A stretch of 64,000 nucleotides of DNA from Enterococcus sp. DIV0212c. GTDB lineage: Bacteria > Bacillota > Bacilli > Lactobacillales > Enterococcaceae. Made by a program: the position numbers and the translations under genes. The stretch spans positions 74,487 to 138,486 of the forward strand of contig NZ_JAFREN010000012.1 in NCBI RefSeq assembly GCF_017377505.1, in the 5' to 3' direction. Below are positions 7,389 through 18,119 of this stretch, in pieces (position 1 is the stretch's first letter; each line of letters starts with the position of its first letter). The notes below the pieces were generated by a model, which saw nothing but the letters and a program-made list of their open reading frames with translations, was not told the origin of the DNA and did no database searches.

Positions 7389-9118
7389 TCTTGTGGTTGT
7401 AATGTAATAACAGGATTTACTGAGTTTTCAACGGTGATTTCTTCTGTTCCATAGCGTTCCCCTAAAACATACTTCGCCATGTGAATCGCCCGATCGCTCA
7501 TTCGTTCTAAATTAGAGGCGGTATCAATAAACAACACACCATCGGCAGCACGACCTTTGCCGCTATTCATGATCGAAATATATTTTTTACGAAGCAATTT
7601 GACCATTTGATCAATTTGTTCTTCCCGATTCAACATATGTTCCGCCATTTTTTTATCATCATTTTCAAAAACGATCAAGGAATCCCGAATATTCTTCAAC
7701 ACTTTTTCAAATAGATCTACGACATCTTCGTCATATAATATCAACGTGTCTCTATCAGAAACTTTGCCGGCTTTTTTCTCTTTGGCTTTTTGTTTTTTTT
7801 CAAGATGAATTGCTTCGTTCAGATTTTGAATAATGTTGCGGCAATGATCACCGATTCGCTCTAAGTCTTTTGTAAATTCCAACATCATCGTTTGTTCATG
7901 ACTTTCTGAAATTGTTAACTCTGTAGCTGAAAGCTGGACTAAATACTCTGTCAAACGATTATCCATATCATTGATTGCCGTTTCATACTGATGAGCGTTT
8001 TCCTTATCAATAGTATCTTGCTTTTCATAATAGGCTTTCGTTGCTTCAAAAGCTCCTAAGACATATTCACCCATTTGCAACAATTCGATCTTCGCCTGAT
8101 TCAATGCTAATGTTGCTGAATTTTGAATGATCGATTCATTGAGATTGGATGGTTTAAAATCAATACTTTTGTCTTTTCCTGGAATGATTTTTCGTACAAG
8201 CAACTCGATTTTATCAATAAACCAAAATTGAATCAGCAAGTTTGATACATTAAACAACCCATGCGCAACCGCAATCTGCATTGCTGGTTTTAAATGTAAC
8301 ACATCAGAAATACGCACCACGACCGCTGTAAATGGTGTTAGAAGCGTTGTAAAGATAATCGCACCTACTAGATTGAAAATCACGTGAGACGCTGCAGTCC
8401 GCTTAGCAGCAACGCTGACGCCTAAAGCTGCAATAACTGCTGTGATCGTCGTACCAATATTATCTCCAAACAAAATCGGCAATACTGATTCGATCGCTAA
8501 GCTTCCTTGACTATACAATTGTTGTAAAATACCGATCGTTGCGCTGGAACTTTGTAAAACCATCGTAAGTAATGTCCCGATTCCAACCCCTAAAACAGGA
8601 TGATGAGATACATCAACCATCAAATCAGCGAATTGAGGTAAATCACTTAAAGGCGCCATACCATCACCCATTAATTTTAACCCGTAAAATAAACAACCGA
8701 AGCCAAATAAAATCTGTCCGACATTATTCACTCTTTCTCTTTTTGAAAAGAAAAGTAAAATCGAACCGATACCCATGATCGGTAATGAATACGAACTTAA
8801 ATTAAATCCGATGATAAAAGCTGTCACAGTAGTTCCTACATTGGCTCCCATAATAACACCGATTGCTTGGCGTAAAGACATAAACCCAACACTGACCAGT
8901 CCTACAGTCAGCACAGTCGTACCTGAACTACTTTGAATAATGGCCGTAACGATCAATCCAGCTAAAACTGACCGTAGTGGTGTAGAAGTAAACGTATTTA
9001 AAATTTCCCGTAATGAATCTCCAGCAGATTTCTGCAGACCATCTCCCATATACTTCATACCAAATAGGAAAATCCCTAATCCTCCGAGAAAAGGAAATAA
9101 CATTTCTTGATAGGACAC
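7385..9118 (-). CDS. Na/Pi cotransporter family protein with C-terminal PhoU domain
   Basis: 577 residues. There are two inverted Na_Pi_cotrans repeats, each with the QSSS motif: QSSSGTT at 62-68 and QSSSATIG near 188. They are followed by a cytoplasmic PhoU-like helical domain (about 345-560, with FTKDLERIGDHCRNI and TASNLERMSDRAIHMAKY, the metal-binding E/DxxD-type helices). It likely imports phosphate with sodium, and the PhoU part is thought to modulate transport. The start is GTG at 9118, with AAAGGAGG upstream. Confidence 0.92.
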   Translation of the reverse strand: MSYQEMLFPFLGGLGIFLFGMKYMGDGLQKSAGDSLREILNTFTSTPLRSVLAGLIVTAIIQSSSGTTVLTVGLVSVGFMSLRQAIGVIMGANVGTTVTAFIIGFNLSSYSLPIMGIGSILLFFSKRERVNNVGQILFGFGCLFYGLKLMGDGMAPLSDLPQFADLMVDVSHHPVLGVGIGTLLTMVLQSSSATIGILQQLYSQGSLAIESVLPILFGDNIGTTITAVIAALGVSVAAKRTAASHVIFNLVGAIIFTTLLTPFTAVVVRISDVLHLKPAMQIAVAHGLFNVSNLLIQFWFIDKIELLVRKIIPGKDKSIDFKPSNLNESIIQNSATLALNQAKIELLQMGEYVLGAFEATKAYYEKQDTIDKENAHQYETAINDMDNRLTEYLVQLSATELTISESHEQTMMLEFTKDLERIGDHCRNIIQNLNEAIHLEKKQKAKEKKAGKVSDRDTLILYDEDVVDLFEKVLKNIRDSLIVFENDDKKMAEHMLNREEQIDQMVKLLRKKYISIMNSGKGRAADGVLFIDTASNLERMSDRAIHMAKYVLGERYGTEEITVENSVNPVITLQPQE

Positions 9119-9364
9119 ACTTTTTCCTCCTTTATTTGAAAAGCTAGATAGTACATATTATTTCCAATGAACTTGTTCAACTCAGACTAAAAATAGGAAA
9201 ATCTAACTGAGAGTCTTTCCAAAAAATTTAGCTGACAATATTAAAAAATATAAAAACAACTTCTTTTTAAGAGTACAAAAAAACAAGCCTCTTGTAAATA
9301 AAATATTTAATTATTTCACAATAAAGTTGTTATGACGTTAATCTTTAACCAACGAAAAAGAAAA

Positions 9365-9532
9365 GTGAGTGAAACATAACTCTTTGAGTCATATCCCACT
9401 CACTTGGAATCCAGATAAACGGTGGGAGCAGAAGCAATCCCTTCGGAAATAAGCTGAAATTCACAAAAATTTGAAGAGCAATTTTCGTGAATTCCTTCTT
9501 ATTTCTCGGGATTAAACACTTCTGTCCCATCC
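9365..9532 (-). repeat. Modular intergenic repeat, copy 2, with inserted hairpin
   Basis: Read on the minus strand, this matches 185-284 module by module: GGGACAGAAG, then CTTATTTC, GGATTGCTTCTGCTCCCA, CGTTTATC, GGATTCCA and the GTGAGTGGGATATGACTC hairpin. About 65 extra bases inside the first stem form a third hairpin (GAATTCACGAAAATT with AAATTTTTGTGAATTTC). It lies after glpF and probably terminates the glp operon. The rest of 9119-9364 is AT-rich, with nothing else recognised. Confidence 0.75.
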
Positions 9533-9549
9533 TCCACTCTCATATATAA

Positions 9550-10269
9550 TTAAACCATCAGCATGTAAACACCTGACGCTATTGCCGCTCCGATCACAGG
9601 TCCTACGATAGGAACCCAAGAATAACTCCAGTCTGAATCACCTTTCGTTGAAATCGGCAATAATTGATGCGCTAAACGAGGACCAAAATCACGAGCAGGA
9701 TTGATTGCATATCCTGTAGGTCCGCCTAAAGACAAACCAATTGATAAAATCAATGCTCCCACAACTAGAGGATTTAATCCATCAGTAAAACTGTGTTGTG
9801 AAAATGAAAGTAAGCCTAATACTAAAACGAAAGTACCAATCACTTCAGTCACCATATTCGCAGGATAATTGCGAATTGCAGGACCAGTAGCAAACGTCCC
9901 TAAAATTGCGCCTTGGTCTTCTGTTACTTGCCAGTGAGGCAAATACGCTAGCCAAACTAAAACCGCTCCCACAACTGCTCCTAGCACTTGAGCGATAATA
10001 AAAGGTACAACCATACTCCATTCAAAACTTCCGGTCATCGCCATGGCAATCGTCACCGCTGGATTCAAGTGAGCAGGTCCCATATATCCTGCAACATAAA
10101 CTGCAATCGTTACAGCCATCGCCCAACCAAAAGCAATCACGATCCAACCAGATGCCGCAGACTTACTTTTCTTTAAATTAACTCCTGCGCAGACGCCATC
10201 TCCTAAAAGAATCAAAATCATTGTGCCTAAAAACTCACTGAAAATCTGTGTCATATTTGAAGTATCCAT
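9550..10269 (-). CDS. glpF: Glycerol uptake facilitator (aquaglyceroporin)
   Basis: 239 residues with six membrane helices and two half-helix NPA motifs: NPAVT (69-73) and NPARD (190-194). Asp194 after the second NPA is the aquaglyceroporin marker and indicates glycerol rather than water selectivity. It passes glycerol into the cell for GlpK. The ATG lies 1 nt after the glpO stop (TAAAATG), so translation is probably coupled. The Shine-Dalgarno is weak (GAAGG, 11 nt away). It is the last gene of glpK-glpO-glpF. Confidence 0.93.
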   Translation of the reverse strand: MDTSNMTQIFSEFLGTMILILLGDGVCAGVNLKKSKSAASGWIVIAFGWAMAVTIAVYVAGYMGPAHLNPAVTIAMAMTGSFEWSMVVPFIIAQVLGAVVGAVLVWLAYLPHWQVTEDQGAILGTFATGPAIRNYPANMVTEVIGTFVLVLGLLSFSQHSFTDGLNPLVVGALILSIGLSLGGPTGYAINPARDFGPRLAHQLLPISTKGDSDWSYSWVPIVGPVIGAAIASGVYMLMV

Positions 10270-10270
10270 T

Positions 10271-12106
10271 TTACTTCGTCCCTTCTTTTAACGTACTCAA
10301 ATCAGATTCTGCTATTAATCGGTTTAACTCATTTGTATAATATTCTTCTTGTTCTTTAGACCAACTATAATATCGACTCATTTCAGAAACCACACCTTGC
10401 TTGACTTCATCCAACGTATCTCTCATGAAAAGTAAATGATTAGTTCTACGAACGAGATAATCTGCTGGTGTAAGTACCATTTCATTTTCTAAGGCATAAT
10501 GTAGCGCCAAAGTTTCAGCTAAACTTAAATTTGTTACTGCTTCAGTTGTAGCAATTTTTTCAAAAAGTTCAATCACGTTTGATCCATATAAATGAGTAAG
10601 ATATTCTGCTTCTTCTTGCGACAACCCTTTTTCAATACCAATTCTAGCAAGTTTATTCAGTTCATTTTCCACATTTGCCACATCGATATCGCCCCCTGAA
10701 ACGGGGTATGTTTTTGAATCGATCAATTGGAAGTCACAATTAAATTCTTCTTTCAAAATACGTTGAATTTCTTTCAAAGCGCCTTCCGCCATTTTACGAT
10801 AATCTGTGATTTTACCACCAGATAAGGTCAATAAACCATCCTCTGAGCGCTCTAACAAACTACCACGTGAAACTGCTGAAGGATTTTCTTTACTTTCAGC
10901 TAGCGAATCTTCTAAGTGATTTAGGACATTTTCTACATCAAAACGTGTTGCTTCTTGATTTTTGTATTTATCAACAATATCGATCACTTGATCGAAACTT
11001 TCATCAGAGACTTTGCCATTATTACCACCGTTATAATCCGATCCACCATTTTCTGAAATCAACGGTCTAAGACCTGCCCAGCTTGCTTCGATGTCATCGA
11101 TTGTTATGTGAGCTTTAGGATAATGACTATTCACGATTTCCAATAAGTAGTCGACATCTTCTTGTGTAACAGTAGGATGTTCATAGTCACCTTTATAATC
11201 CGTATCTGTCGTTCCAAAATACGTTTTTTTCTCTCTCGGAACTACGAATACCATTCGTCCATCATGTTTGCCTGTATCAAAATAAGTAGGTTGAGGTACA
11301 TGTAATTTACTGCTATCCACAACAAGATGAACCCCTTTTGTCGGACGCATTTGCGGCACTAAATTTTCTTTTGTATCTAAACCGCGAACTTTATCTGACC
11401 AAGGTCCAGTCGTGTTGATGACGATTTTTGCTTTGATTTCAAACTGTTCACCTGTCAGCAGATCTTCTGCTTTTACACCAATGATTTTACCCTCTTCATT
11501 TTGAATAAAGCCAACCGCTTTGACCTTGCTGACCATCAGACCACCGTCAGATGCGGCACGTTTGATATTTTCAATCACGAGACGAGCATCATTGTTTCTA
11601 AAATCTAGATAAACGCCACCACCTTGTAATCCTTCACTTTTTAGTTGAGGTTCTCTTTCCAATACTTCTTCTTTTGTTAGTGTATAATTTTCATATTTTG
11701 TACCAATCACATTCGCCAAACGGTCGTAAAGATCCATCGCTACTTTAACTGAAAACATATTAAATGTGGCTTTTGGTTCGTCATAAATCGGTAAAAGCAT
11801 GGGATCTGGTTTGGGAATGTGAGGAGCAATTGCCTGAACAACTGCCCGCTCTTGAACTGTATCTGCCACAACTTCTACATCAAAATTTTTCAAATAACGA
11901 ATTCCGCCATGAACTAATTTAGTTGAACGAGATGACGTACCTTCTGCAAAATCCTGCATTTCGATCAGACCTGTTTTCATACCAGAAGCACTAGATTGTA
12001 AGGCAACACCAGCACCTGTGATCCCGCCACCAATAATCAGCAAATCTAATTCTTCAGATTTCATTTTTTCAATTGATGCTTGCCTGTTTTTGATTGAAAA
12101 TGTCAT
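10271..12106 (-). CDS. glpO: Alpha-glycerophosphate oxidase
   Basis: 611 residues. An FAD enzyme that oxidises glycerol-3-phosphate to dihydroxyacetone phosphate with O2 and makes H2O2. Residues DLLIIGGGITGAGVA near 22-36 bind FAD, and GTSSRSTKLVHGGIRYL is the conserved FAD-contacting loop. The central insert (about 350-400, with GGSDYNGGNNG) separates oxidases of lactic acid bacteria from GlpD dehydrogenases. I chose ATG 12106 (MTFSIKNRQ) because it aligns with known GlpO starts. A GTG three codons earlier is possible. It lies between glpK and glpF. Confidence 0.94.
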   Translation of the reverse strand: MTFSIKNRQASIEKMKSEELDLLIIGGGITGAGVALQSSASGMKTGLIEMQDFAEGTSSRSTKLVHGGIRYLKNFDVEVVADTVQERAVVQAIAPHIPKPDPMLLPIYDEPKATFNMFSVKVAMDLYDRLANVIGTKYENYTLTKEEVLEREPQLKSEGLQGGGVYLDFRNNDARLVIENIKRAASDGGLMVSKVKAVGFIQNEEGKIIGVKAEDLLTGEQFEIKAKIVINTTGPWSDKVRGLDTKENLVPQMRPTKGVHLVVDSSKLHVPQPTYFDTGKHDGRMVFVVPREKKTYFGTTDTDYKGDYEHPTVTQEDVDYLLEIVNSHYPKAHITIDDIEASWAGLRPLISENGGSDYNGGNNGKVSDESFDQVIDIVDKYKNQEATRFDVENVLNHLEDSLAESKENPSAVSRGSLLERSEDGLLTLSGGKITDYRKMAEGALKEIQRILKEEFNCDFQLIDSKTYPVSGGDIDVANVENELNKLARIGIEKGLSQEEAEYLTHLYGSNVIELFEKIATTEAVTNLSLAETLALHYALENEMVLTPADYLVRRTNHLLFMRDTLDEVKQGVVSEMSRYYSWSKEQEEYYTNELNRLIAESDLSTLKEGTK

Positions 12107-12123
12107 ACCACTCACTTCTTCCT

Positions 12124-13644
<1,521 letters not shown>

Positions 13645-13723
13645 CTAATTTTAAAAGCGTAGTTGGCCTTCTTCCATTTTTATCTTGTTCTTGAGAGGTT
13701 AACCTATCAAGTTAGCCACTTTT

Positions 13724-13739
13724 TTGAAAACGCTTTATA
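13724..13739 (-). promoter_or_regulatory. Catabolite-responsive element upstream of glpK
   Basis: TTGAAAACGCTTTATA fits the CcpA consensus WTGNAANCGNWNNCW closely. It lies 92 bp before the glpK start, where CcpA-HPr(Ser-P) would repress the glp operon when glucose is present. The site is nearly symmetric, so its strand is nominal. Confidence 0.7.
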
Positions 13740-13854
13740 TTTTATGTATTTATAATAATCGGAAATGGTTTCATAAAAACGTCATCTTTTTTTTTATTTC
13801 AAAAATAAATGAAAGTTTTTCAAGATACGCTTGCTAGATAAGTAAAAATGATAT

Positions 13855-13895
13855 TGTGACTGAGACATAACTCTACGTGCCATATCCCAGCCACA
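13855..13895 (-). terminator. Imperfect hairpin after the Mga-like gene (repeat-family relative)
   Basis: TGTGACTGAGACAT pairs with ATATCCCAGCCACA using several G-T pairs, around the loop AACTCTACGTGCC. The core GAGACATAACTC is shared with the hairpin module of the repeats at 246-284 and 9365-9403. No strong T-run follows, so termination is uncertain. Confidence 0.5.
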
Positions 13896-13906
13896 TTTAA
13901 CATAAC

Positions 13907-15379
13907 TCATCTTTTACCATGTAGTTCGCGAATTTTCATTCTGATTTGATTGATATCATAAGTCGATCCTAATTCGGATAACACATAAACCTCTTTTGCA
14001 GATCGATAATTATTTGGCTTCATGACATTTGTGATCATTAAGTCATATGTCCGTTTGGAATCATAAGGCTCAATCGTTAAACCATTCAAATTTTTCAAGC
14101 TCAAAACTAATACCTGCGTCATTACTTCCTTATACAGATGATCCATCTTCAAATCAATTCCGATACGTGTTTCTCCGACAATCTCAAAATCAATGATTGC
14201 CAGCACACTTAAATACTTCACCAATGACCATTCATGTAAGCTATTACCTTGTTCATACTTCGTATCAAAGCATTCTAAGCTTTTATCTAAAAGAACATGT
14301 GAGAAATCTGCTAATTGATGACTAGAAAGATGCTGTTCTTTTTGCCATATATTTTCCCGATCAAACAACTCCAACTCTCCTTTAAAAAAATACAGCCGGC
14401 TATGAATCTGAGAAAAATAATAAAAAATCTTTTTCTCTAATTCCGGGAAAAATTTTTGCGGACGATAATACAAGATGACATGTTCCAACACAAATGTATC
14501 CGCCAAAGAAGTTGGGGTACGCCGCCCTCGAATCAAACTATACGCAGCAAAATCCGACTGGGCTAAAACCGACATACTCGTTAAAAAAATAAAATGCAGT
14601 AAACTTTCTTCTTCATCGATTTCAAGAGGATAACGACTAAAAAAACGGATCACAAATGCGCGCAATGTTTTGAAAAAAGGATCTTGTTCGTAGCTTTTAC
14701 TTTTGCTATATAATTCTTTAAATACTTTTGACTGAACCAAGATTCTTTTTTTACTGATTGTCAGCCACAAGCTAATTTTCAATTTGCTATATTCTTCAAA
14801 TGAAAGAGACAACGCCTTTTCCAAAGCTTCGATGATTCTAGAATTTTGAACAGTCAGTGTTTTTTCTCGATGAACCTCATAAGGGGTTAAAAACCAATAA
14901 ATTTGAAAATAAAAATAACGAATCTGCAGTTCTTCCCCTTTTAATTGTCCATTACGGATTCTAAGCTCAAACTCTTGCAGCAACTGATTTAATTCTTTGA
15001 TTTTTCTGAATAACGAAGACTCACTGATCATAAATTTGGTCGTTAATTGAGCAATCGTAAATTCTTGATAATGAAATAAATGATCAATCAGCTGAAACTT
15101 GATCGAAGCCCGAACATAATCATCTAAAACCTTACTGACAGAAAACTGATCTGACATGTGGAGCGCCACCCATTGTCCATCATAAAATAACGAACAATCT
15201 TTTTCATAGGGTTTCAAATAATAGCCTAGCTCTTTTAAATCACTTTCAAAAGAAGCCTTTGAGACACCTAAATAATCCAATAGCTCTGTATCAGCTATAC
15301 GCCCGCCAGCTAAAATTACTTTTCTCAAAATACCAATTTCTCTTGCTTCTTTTTTATCAAGTAATTCTTCAATCTTCAT
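13907..15379 (-). CDS. Mga-family (helix-turn-helix) transcriptional regulator
   Basis: 490 residues. The N-terminus holds an HTH (ARIADTELLDYLGVSKASFESDLKEL region, about 25-55) and a second Mga-type HTH (TIAQLTTKFMISESSLFRKI, about 108-130), followed by a long helical region like the PRD-derived part of Mga/AtxA proteins. It probably controls nearby genes in response to carbohydrate state. ATG 15379 lies inside the end of the upstream oxidoreductase gene (11-nt overlap), and GGAG is 8 nt before it, so both are made from one message. Confidence 0.75.
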   Translation of the reverse strand: MKIEELLDKKEAREIGILRKVILAGGRIADTELLDYLGVSKASFESDLKELGYYLKPYEKDCSLFYDGQWVALHMSDQFSVSKVLDDYVRASIKFQLIDHLFHYQEFTIAQLTTKFMISESSLFRKIKELNQLLQEFELRIRNGQLKGEELQIRYFYFQIYWFLTPYEVHREKTLTVQNSRIIEALEKALSLSFEEYSKLKISLWLTISKKRILVQSKVFKELYSKSKSYEQDPFFKTLRAFVIRFFSRYPLEIDEEESLLHFIFLTSMSVLAQSDFAAYSLIRGRRTPTSLADTFVLEHVILYYRPQKFFPELEKKIFYYFSQIHSRLYFFKGELELFDRENIWQKEQHLSSHQLADFSHVLLDKSLECFDTKYEQGNSLHEWSLVKYLSVLAIIDFEIVGETRIGIDLKMDHLYKEVMTQVLVLSLKNLNGLTIEPYDSKRTYDLMITNVMKPNNYRSAKEVYVLSELGSTYDINQIRMKIRELHGKR

Positions 15380-16703
15380 CTGCTTCACTCCATAAACCAG
15401 CTAAAGCCAACTGGTTCGTTATATCTAGAACGTTAGAAAAATAAGGATGATACAAAAAATCTTTTTGGTAAAACTCTTCCAATGTTTGCCCCATTTGAAT
15501 ACCAAGAGCAAGTGTGTTGATTTTTTCTAAGATATTAGCTTTTGAAACTAATTGAGCACCTAGAATTTTATGGCTGTCTACTTCATAAATAATTTTCCCG
15601 GTGATTTTTTCATTCCCTAAAAATGAGGAACTGTATTGTTCAACCTGTGAGGCGGCAATTGGCTGCTCATGAAATAACCCTTCTGCTTCGGTCAAACCTG
15701 TACTTGCTATATAATAATCGACAAGTTTTGTCCCAATCGTGCGAATCGACCCAACAAATGGCGTTGTGGATTCTACAAGATTTTGAGCAACAACCAAGCC
15801 CGTTCTTACTGCATTGTTCACTAATGGGATATAAAATGATTCATTCGACAAACTATACGGTACTTGAATACAATCACCAATTGCAAACACATCTGCTTGA
15901 GAGGTTTCTAAGTATTCATTCACAATAACAGTCTGATCTGTATGTGTTTTGATAGCTTCATCTAAATAACCCAAATCAGGCCGTACATTCATCGCAAAAA
16001 TAGCAGAGTCACATAATAAGTGAGATTTTTTCGTCTCAATTATCAGCCCGTCTTCTGTATCGTTTATTTTTTCTACAGTCTCATCAAAATGAAAAACGAC
16101 TCCTTTGGCTCCTAGTTCTTCTTGGACTGGCTGAATCATTTCTTGATCAAAATACTTAAATAATAAGTAATCCATCCGCTCAAACAAATGCACTTCTTTT
16201 CCTTTTTTCACCAATGTATCGGCTGCTTCTGCTCCGATCTGACCACCGCCGATCAAGGCTACTTTATCACTTGTTTCCAATTGCTCGATTGCTTGTATAA
16301 CGCCAGGTAAAAATTTATATTTTAAAACCTTTTCCGAATCACTGCCCAGAATTTTCTGTGACCATTGACTTGAACCAGTCGCTAAAATCAGTTTATCAAA
16401 CGACATAAGAGATTCTGTCTCTTGTGTCTCACATTTGATGGTATGCTGCTTTGAATCCATACTGACTACTTTTGTATTTAATAATAAGTGAATGTCTTTG
16501 TCTGCCAATTGTTTTTCTGAAATAAATTGAGCTTCTTCGACAGGTTCAATCACTTCATTAAAATAAAGATTGATCCCACCTGGTAAATAACCAACTGTTT
16601 GTTGTTTTTCAATTAAATAAATTTCAGCTTTAGGGTGTTTTTTCCTAGTCGCTAACGCAGCAGATACTCCGGCAAAAGAAGCGCCAATAATCACAACTTT
16701 CAA
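15369..16703 (-). CDS. NADH oxidase/peroxidase-like flavoprotein lacking Cys42 and His10
   Basis: 444 residues with the full pyridine nucleotide-disulfide oxidoreductase fold: FAD motif VVIIGASFAG (3-12), NAD motif VALIGGGQIGAEAAD (about 147-161), FAIGDC (FAD ribityl-binding), and a C-terminal dimer domain. In NADH oxidase and peroxidase, Cys42 and His10 form the redox centre. Here the aligned positions are Gly42 (LPGGINLYF) and Phe10, so the usual Cys-sulfenate chemistry is impossible. FAD and NAD(P)H binding is likely retained. It is co-transcribed with the Mga-like gene and lies beside glp, where GlpO makes H2O2. The substrate is unknown. Confidence 0.8.
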   Translation of the reverse strand: MKVVIIGASFAGVSAALATRKKHPKAEIYLIEKQQTVGYLPGGINLYFNEVIEPVEEAQFISEKQLADKDIHLLLNTKVVSMDSKQHTIKCETQETESLMSFDKLILATGSSQWSQKILGSDSEKVLKYKFLPGVIQAIEQLETSDKVALIGGGQIGAEAADTLVKKGKEVHLFERMDYLLFKYFDQEMIQPVQEELGAKGVVFHFDETVEKINDTEDGLIIETKKSHLLCDSAIFAMNVRPDLGYLDEAIKTHTDQTVIVNEYLETSQADVFAIGDCIQVPYSLSNESFYIPLVNNAVRTGLVVAQNLVESTTPFVGSIRTIGTKLVDYYIASTGLTEAEGLFHEQPIAASQVEQYSSSFLGNEKITGKIIYEVDSHKILGAQLVSKANILEKINTLALGIQMGQTLEEFYQKDFLYHPYFSNVLDITNQLALAGLWSEADED

Positions 16704-16808
16704 AGTCCATCCTTCTTTCTAATGAATAAAACGTTTTCCTAAAGAATATCATATGCTTAATCACAACGCATAGAGATACGCTGATTTTATTAGTTATTTT
16801 AATAAAAA

Positions 16809-16852
16809 AACGATCTGCTTACTCAACAGATAATTGAGTAGACAGACCGTTT
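16809..16852 (-). terminator. Terminator of the LCP gene
   Basis: AACGATCTGCTTACTCA pairs with TGAGTAGACAGACCGTT with internal mismatches. On the minus strand the stem is followed by TTTTTTTATT. Confidence 0.85.
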
Positions 16853-16867
16853 ATATTTAATTACATA

Positions 16868-17782
16868 TTAATTTCCCTTAAGAAAAGCTTGGATTGCTTC
16901 AGCATTCTGCTGCTCATCTAGCTCAATAACACTACCAGACTCCGTGTAATCATTGAAGTTCCATGAACCTTCTACCGGAACTGAAAGTGATTCTAATGAT
17001 TTTACTTTTCCAGATAAGAAATCTTTAGCTAAATCGATCAAGAGGTTAGTCGGGACATTGGTATCGATTTTACCAACTAGTTTTCCTGCAACTTGTGGCA
17101 ATTCCCATACTGGAATCAAATCTTTTGACTGATCGATCAATGCATCCATGACTTGTTGCTGACGTCTTATACGACCAAAATCTCCTTCTTCATCCATTCT
17201 AAAACGTGCATATTGTAATAAGCTATTTCCATGCAACGTCTGCTTGCCTTTAAATATATCGACACCATCTAGATTAATATCTTTTTCAGCTTCGATCGTG
17301 ACTCCTTTTGGATATAGCTCGTCAATAATATCGCTGAACTCTTTAAAATCCATCACCACATAATAATTGATTGGTAAATTAAAATTACTCTTCAGTACAT
17401 CTTTTGTCATTTGTGCACCACCGTAAGCGTATGCTGCATTTATTTTATCTAGTCCGCCATCAGGAAATGTTACATAACTGTCTCTCATGATCGAAATCAA
17501 TTTAGGCTGTTTCGTTTTTCCATCATAGTGCGCGACCATAAGCGTATCTGAACGACCTTGATCCTCGTCGTCATCTCTCGAATCATTTCCGACTACCATC
17601 ACAGTCAGTTCTTTATCGCTTGTTTGCTCATCACCAGTAAAATTTTGGTTTTTATCAGAAAGTTTTGCTTCACTTTTTTCTTTCGCTGTTTGAAATGAGA
17701 TCGCGGCATAACAGCCTGCACTAACGACCACTAAGAGAATAGATAATAACGTAATAATTCCTATTTTTACAGATTTTTTCAT
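16868..17782 (-). CDS. LCP (LytR-CpsA-Psr) family cell-wall polymer ligase
   Basis: 304 residues. One N-terminal membrane anchor (about 7-29) is followed by an extracellular LCP domain: VVGNDSRDDDEDQGRSDTLM, SIMRDSYV, and RRQQQVMDALI near the C-terminus. The Arg and Asp residues of the Mg2+/pyrophosphate site are present. LCP proteins attach teichoic acids or capsule to peptidoglycan. The ATG at 17782 has GAAAGGA upstream. An M-box Mg2+ riboswitch with its own terminator lies in the leader (17823-18075), so transcription is likely raised when Mg2+ is low. Confidence 0.92.
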   Translation of the reverse strand: MKKSVKIGIITLLSILLVVVSAGCYAAISFQTAKEKSEAKLSDKNQNFTGDEQTSDKELTVMVVGNDSRDDDEDQGRSDTLMVAHYDGKTKQPKLISIMRDSYVTFPDGGLDKINAAYAYGGAQMTKDVLKSNFNLPINYYVVMDFKEFSDIIDELYPKGVTIEAEKDINLDGVDIFKGKQTLHGNSLLQYARFRMDEEGDFGRIRRQQQVMDALIDQSKDLIPVWELPQVAGKLVGKIDTNVPTNLLIDLAKDFLSGKVKSLESLSVPVEGSWNFNDYTESGSVIELDEQQNAEAIQAFLKGN

Positions 17783-17822
17783 TGTTGATTCCTTTCTACA
17801 ACTCGAATGTTTTGCGGTGTAC

Positions 17823-17855
17823 AAAAAAACCTCCACCAAGAACACTCAGCGAAGG
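17823..17855 (-). terminator. Expression-platform terminator of the M-box
   Basis: On the minus strand CCTTCGCT pairs with GGTGGAGG (8 bp with wobbles) around a 10-nt loop, followed directly by seven T. Its left arm CTTCGCTGAGT can alternatively pair with ACTCAACGAAG near 17920-17931 in the aptamer (10 of 11), a classical antiterminator choice. Confidence 0.7.
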
Positions 17856-17864
17856 GATTAGATT

Positions 17865-18075
17865 ACAGGGGTTAAAACTCACGACGACCGCCAGTTATTT
17901 ACAACTTACCTAGATCTTCTCTTCGTTGAGTTTTAGCACTATATAACGTAAAAAGCATTGCTTTTAGCTGCTTTGAAAATCGCCTTAATTCGACGACTTT
18001 TGTCCTACCCGTGCCTGTCTTTCGACATTTCTGAGCAGCAGCCTATGTTTATATAGGAGCCTCACCTAACAAGTA
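17865..18075 (-). promoter_or_regulatory. M-box (ykoK) Mg2+ riboswitch aptamer
   Basis: Read on the minus strand, the conserved M-box blocks appear in order: GTTAGGTGAGGCTCCTAT at the 5' end, GGCTGCTGC, GAAATGTCGAAAGAC, GGGTAGGACAAAAGTCGTCGA, AAGGCGATTTT, CAGCTAAAAGCAATGCTTTT and ATATAGTGCTAAAACTCAACGA. AAAACTCA can pair with TGAGTTTT downstream (closing stem), freeing the terminator when Mg2+ is bound. M-boxes normally precede mgtE, mgtA or corA genes. The next gene here is an LCP protein. Confidence 0.9.
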
Positions 18076-18090
18076 TTTAATTCATTTTAC

Positions 18091-18119
18091 ACTATAAGCG
18101 TATCGCCTCACAAAGTCAA
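18091..18119 (-). promoter_or_regulatory. Promoter of the M-box/LCP transcript
   Basis: TTGACT (18114-18119), 17-nt spacer, TATAGT (18091-18096) on the minus strand. The predicted start is about 10 nt before the M-box. The remaining 18120-18393 shows nothing else recognisable. Confidence 0.75.

Noticed and set aside
17783..17845. 21-codon extension of the LCP gene
   Set aside because: It runs into the M-box terminator; the ATG at 17782 has a proper Shine-Dalgarno and starts the membrane anchor.
17823..18075. 6S RNA, tmRNA or RNase P RNA in the leader of the LCP gene
   Set aside because: The GC-rich conserved blocks match the M-box and none of the diagnostic ends of the other RNAs.
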